Assembly (NCBI GenBank): GCA_035591015.1
Contig: JAXIUW010000008.1
Coordinates: 1-64,000 of the forward strand
Direction of reading: 5' to 3'
Origin: Cephalothrix simula
Lineage: Eukaryota; Nemertea; Palaeonemertea; Archinemertea; Cephalotrichidae
Length of the DNA: 64,000 nt
This document shows, piece after piece, positions 62,759-64,000 of the stretch (the first letter of the stretch is position 1; each line of letters starts with the position of its first letter). A program made the position numbers and the translations under genes. The notes under the pieces are model-generated. The model did no database searches and was not told the DNA's origin. It was given only the letters and a program-made list of their open reading frames with translations.

Positions 62759-62785
62759 ATAAACCTAAATCAGCCTAAATAAAGT
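62751..62785. repeat. Short triple repeat CCTAAAT(A/C)A
   Basis: Three near-identical units at the end of the HisN-like gene, the first of which contains its stop codon. Likely slippage. No structure. Confidence 0.5.
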
Positions 62786-62852
62786 AGCCATAAAAAAACT
62801 TAAGCACAGAGCTTATAACTTTTGAACATCAAGACTTAAAACTGAGTAGCTT

Positions 62853-63620
62853 ATGAAACGTTTTGCCTCATGGAATGTAAATGGTATTAGAGCCTGCATT
62901 AATAAGGACTGCTTTCACCCGGCATTGCAGACCATGGATGCCGACATAATTGGCCTACAAGAGGTTAAAGCCATGCCAGAGCAGGTTAATTTAGAGGCCA
63001 AAGGTTATCATCAGTTTTGGAACTCGGCTCAACGCAAGGGTTATTCAGGTACTTTGGTGCTTTCTCGTGAAAAACCGTTGCAGGTAAAGCTGGGGATGGG
63101 TTTGCCGGAGCACGATACCGAAGGACGAGTTATTGCGGTTGAGTATGCTGATTTTTGGTGGGTTACGGTATATACCCCTAATTCTAAGCAAGAATTAGCA
63201 CGGCTTGATTATCGTACTCAACAGTGGGATGTACTCTTTCTGAATTATATGAAAGAGCTAGAGCAAGATAAACCCGTTATCTTTTGTGGCGATCTAAATG
63301 TAGCCCATAAAGAGATTGACTTGGCTAATCCCAATAGCAATCGGCGCAATGCGGGCTTCACGGATGAAGAACGGCATCGGTTTGATTGCATCGTTGATGC
63401 AGGCTTTATTGATACATTTCGTGAGTTCTATCAAGATGGCGGCCATTACACTTGGTGGAAGTGGAGTCGTGGCAATATGTTGCGTACCAGAAACGTTGGT
63501 TGGCGCATTGATTATTTTTGTATTTCGGCGAAGCTGCGACCACGGCTAGTCTCAGCCTCTATTCGTGCGGATATAATGGGTTCTGACCACTGCCCGGTAT
63601 TAATTGAGATGGACATCTAA
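62853..63620 (+). CDS. xthA: Exodeoxyribonuclease III (AP endonuclease)
   Basis: 255 residues, ExoIII/APE1 family. FASWNVNGIRACINKD (Asn), DIIGLQEVKAMP (metal-binding Glu), WVTVYTPNSKQELARLDYRTQQWD, FCGDLNVAHKEIDLANPNSNRRNAGFTDEER (catalytic Asp/Asn), GGHYTWWKW, RIDYFCIS and MGSDHCPVLI (catalytic Asp-His). It cuts at abasic sites and trims 3' ends in DNA repair. The R-N-A-G-F-T-D-E-E run is of the APE1/ExoA-like subgroup. Confidence 0.95.
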   Translation: MKRFASWNVNGIRACINKDCFHPALQTMDADIIGLQEVKAMPEQVNLEAKGYHQFWNSAQRKGYSGTLVLSREKPLQVKLGMGLPEHDTEGRVIAVEYADFWWVTVYTPNSKQELARLDYRTQQWDVLFLNYMKELEQDKPVIFCGDLNVAHKEIDLANPNSNRRNAGFTDEERHRFDCIVDAGFIDTFREFYQDGGHYTWWKWSRGNMLRTRNVGWRIDYFCISAKLRPRLVSASIRADIMGSDHCPVLIEMDI

Positions 63621-64000
63621 ATTAGCAAGGTTTCTGGCTAAACTAATACTGGTTTTAATTAAGATTTGGGGCTCAGTAGTTAAGATTTTAGCCAGATTAT
63701 TTAGTCTGGCCTGCTTGGCCTCACTCATTAAGGCTTCCTCAGTAAGACCTAATCCGTAAGACCTAATTAGAAAGACTTACCTAAATAACAAATCTAGTGC
63801 AGTAACCATGGGCTGTGTCGCAGAAGCAGATATAATCCTATGCTAGAGACTACGCAGACTATGGGCTATCCAAGGCTATTTGCTGTATGCCGTGATATAA
63901 CAAGCCTATAGACTGACGAGCCTATGCGGTGATGCCCGAAGCACAAATTTAGCGCAACAGCGACTGACCCATCTCAGAGATGGCTGAGGCAACTATAAAT
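63621..64000. other. Gene-free window end
   Basis: 380 bp. TCTGGCTAAA (63633-63642) pairs with TTTAGCCAGA (63687-63696) at 44 nt distance; a shorter hairpin CCATCT/AGATGG lies close to the end. A direct repeat AAGACCTAAT occurs twice near 63745-63770. No coding frame or known element is seen. It cannot be told whether a gene begins beyond the window. Confidence 0.45.

Overview
The window is a 64 kb stretch of chromosome from a Gram-negative, aerobic, moderately AT-rich bacterium. Kdo synthesis (kdsB-kdsA-kdsD), an LptE-like lipoprotein, RseP, Pal and LpoB-like lipoproteins point to an LPS-bearing outer membrane. HemF (oxygen-dependent), CcmG/CcmH and a quinone-linked PyrD point to respiration. 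The mix of TlyA, an ApgM-type phosphoglycerate mutase, DapD, an archaeal-looking cis-prenyltransferase and a one-chain acetyl-CoA carboxylase fits Proteobacteria in the broad sense, possibly a delta-like or deep-branching lineage, better than a well-studied enteric. I cannot fix the lineage by reading alone. I see no prophage, insertion sequence, CRISPR array or rRNA. One tRNA gene (Phe, GAA) is present.

Layout. 0-9.5 kb: hflK-hflC, a lipoprotein, nnr, an alpha/beta hydrolase, lptE-like, tlyA and rseP. 10.8-13 kb: dxr and cdsA, split from rseP by 1.3 kb of repeats. 13.4-21.6 kb: a 1520-residue fused acetyl-CoA carboxylase, a PurN-like formyltransferase with a repeat tail, and a large diguanylate cyclase. 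21.8-29 kb: lpd, a COG3014-like/LpoB-like lipoprotein pair, phoH, mltD and hemF. 29-41.4 kb: a histidine phosphatase, apgM, an EamA transporter, kdsB-kdsA-kdsD, a membrane-anchored protein, pal, dxs, dapD and a 71-residue protein. 41.4-49 kb: an mreB-like/mreC/mreD/mrdA/maf cell-shape cluster running into two secreted proteins, then tRNA-Phe. 49.4-64 kb: mtnP, rodZ, a flavin reductase, a DUF2254-like protein, a cis-prenyltransferase, an orphan, an enoyl-CoA hydratase-fold protein, traB-like, an RG-rich protein, ccmG-ccmH, a 33-residue membrane peptide, pyrD, a hisN-like phosphatase and xthA. The genes mostly serve envelope building (peptidoglycan elongation, LPS, isoprenoid and phospholipid precursors) and central metabolism.

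The most unusual signal is not a gene. Three intergenic blocks (1-340, 6760-7442, 10030-10790) are built from one family of hairpin-rich modules. The best module is a 25-nt hairpin with a constant TCTCT loop and a 10-bp stem whose two arms change together between copies (compensatory changes). Two of the blocks share a composite architecture: reverse-oriented units, a central part with a strong palindrome, then forward-oriented units. A separate degenerate tandem repeat of about 53-58 bp lies at 9645-9900. I know of no described element with this makeup, but I could not search.

Other points worth checking are the domain order of the fused carboxylase, a KdsA with Asp at the metal-ligand position, a strongly divergent MreB at the head of mreCD, a diguanylate cyclase carrying a dead histidine-kinase core, and a 16/19 match to the Fur box upstream of hflK.
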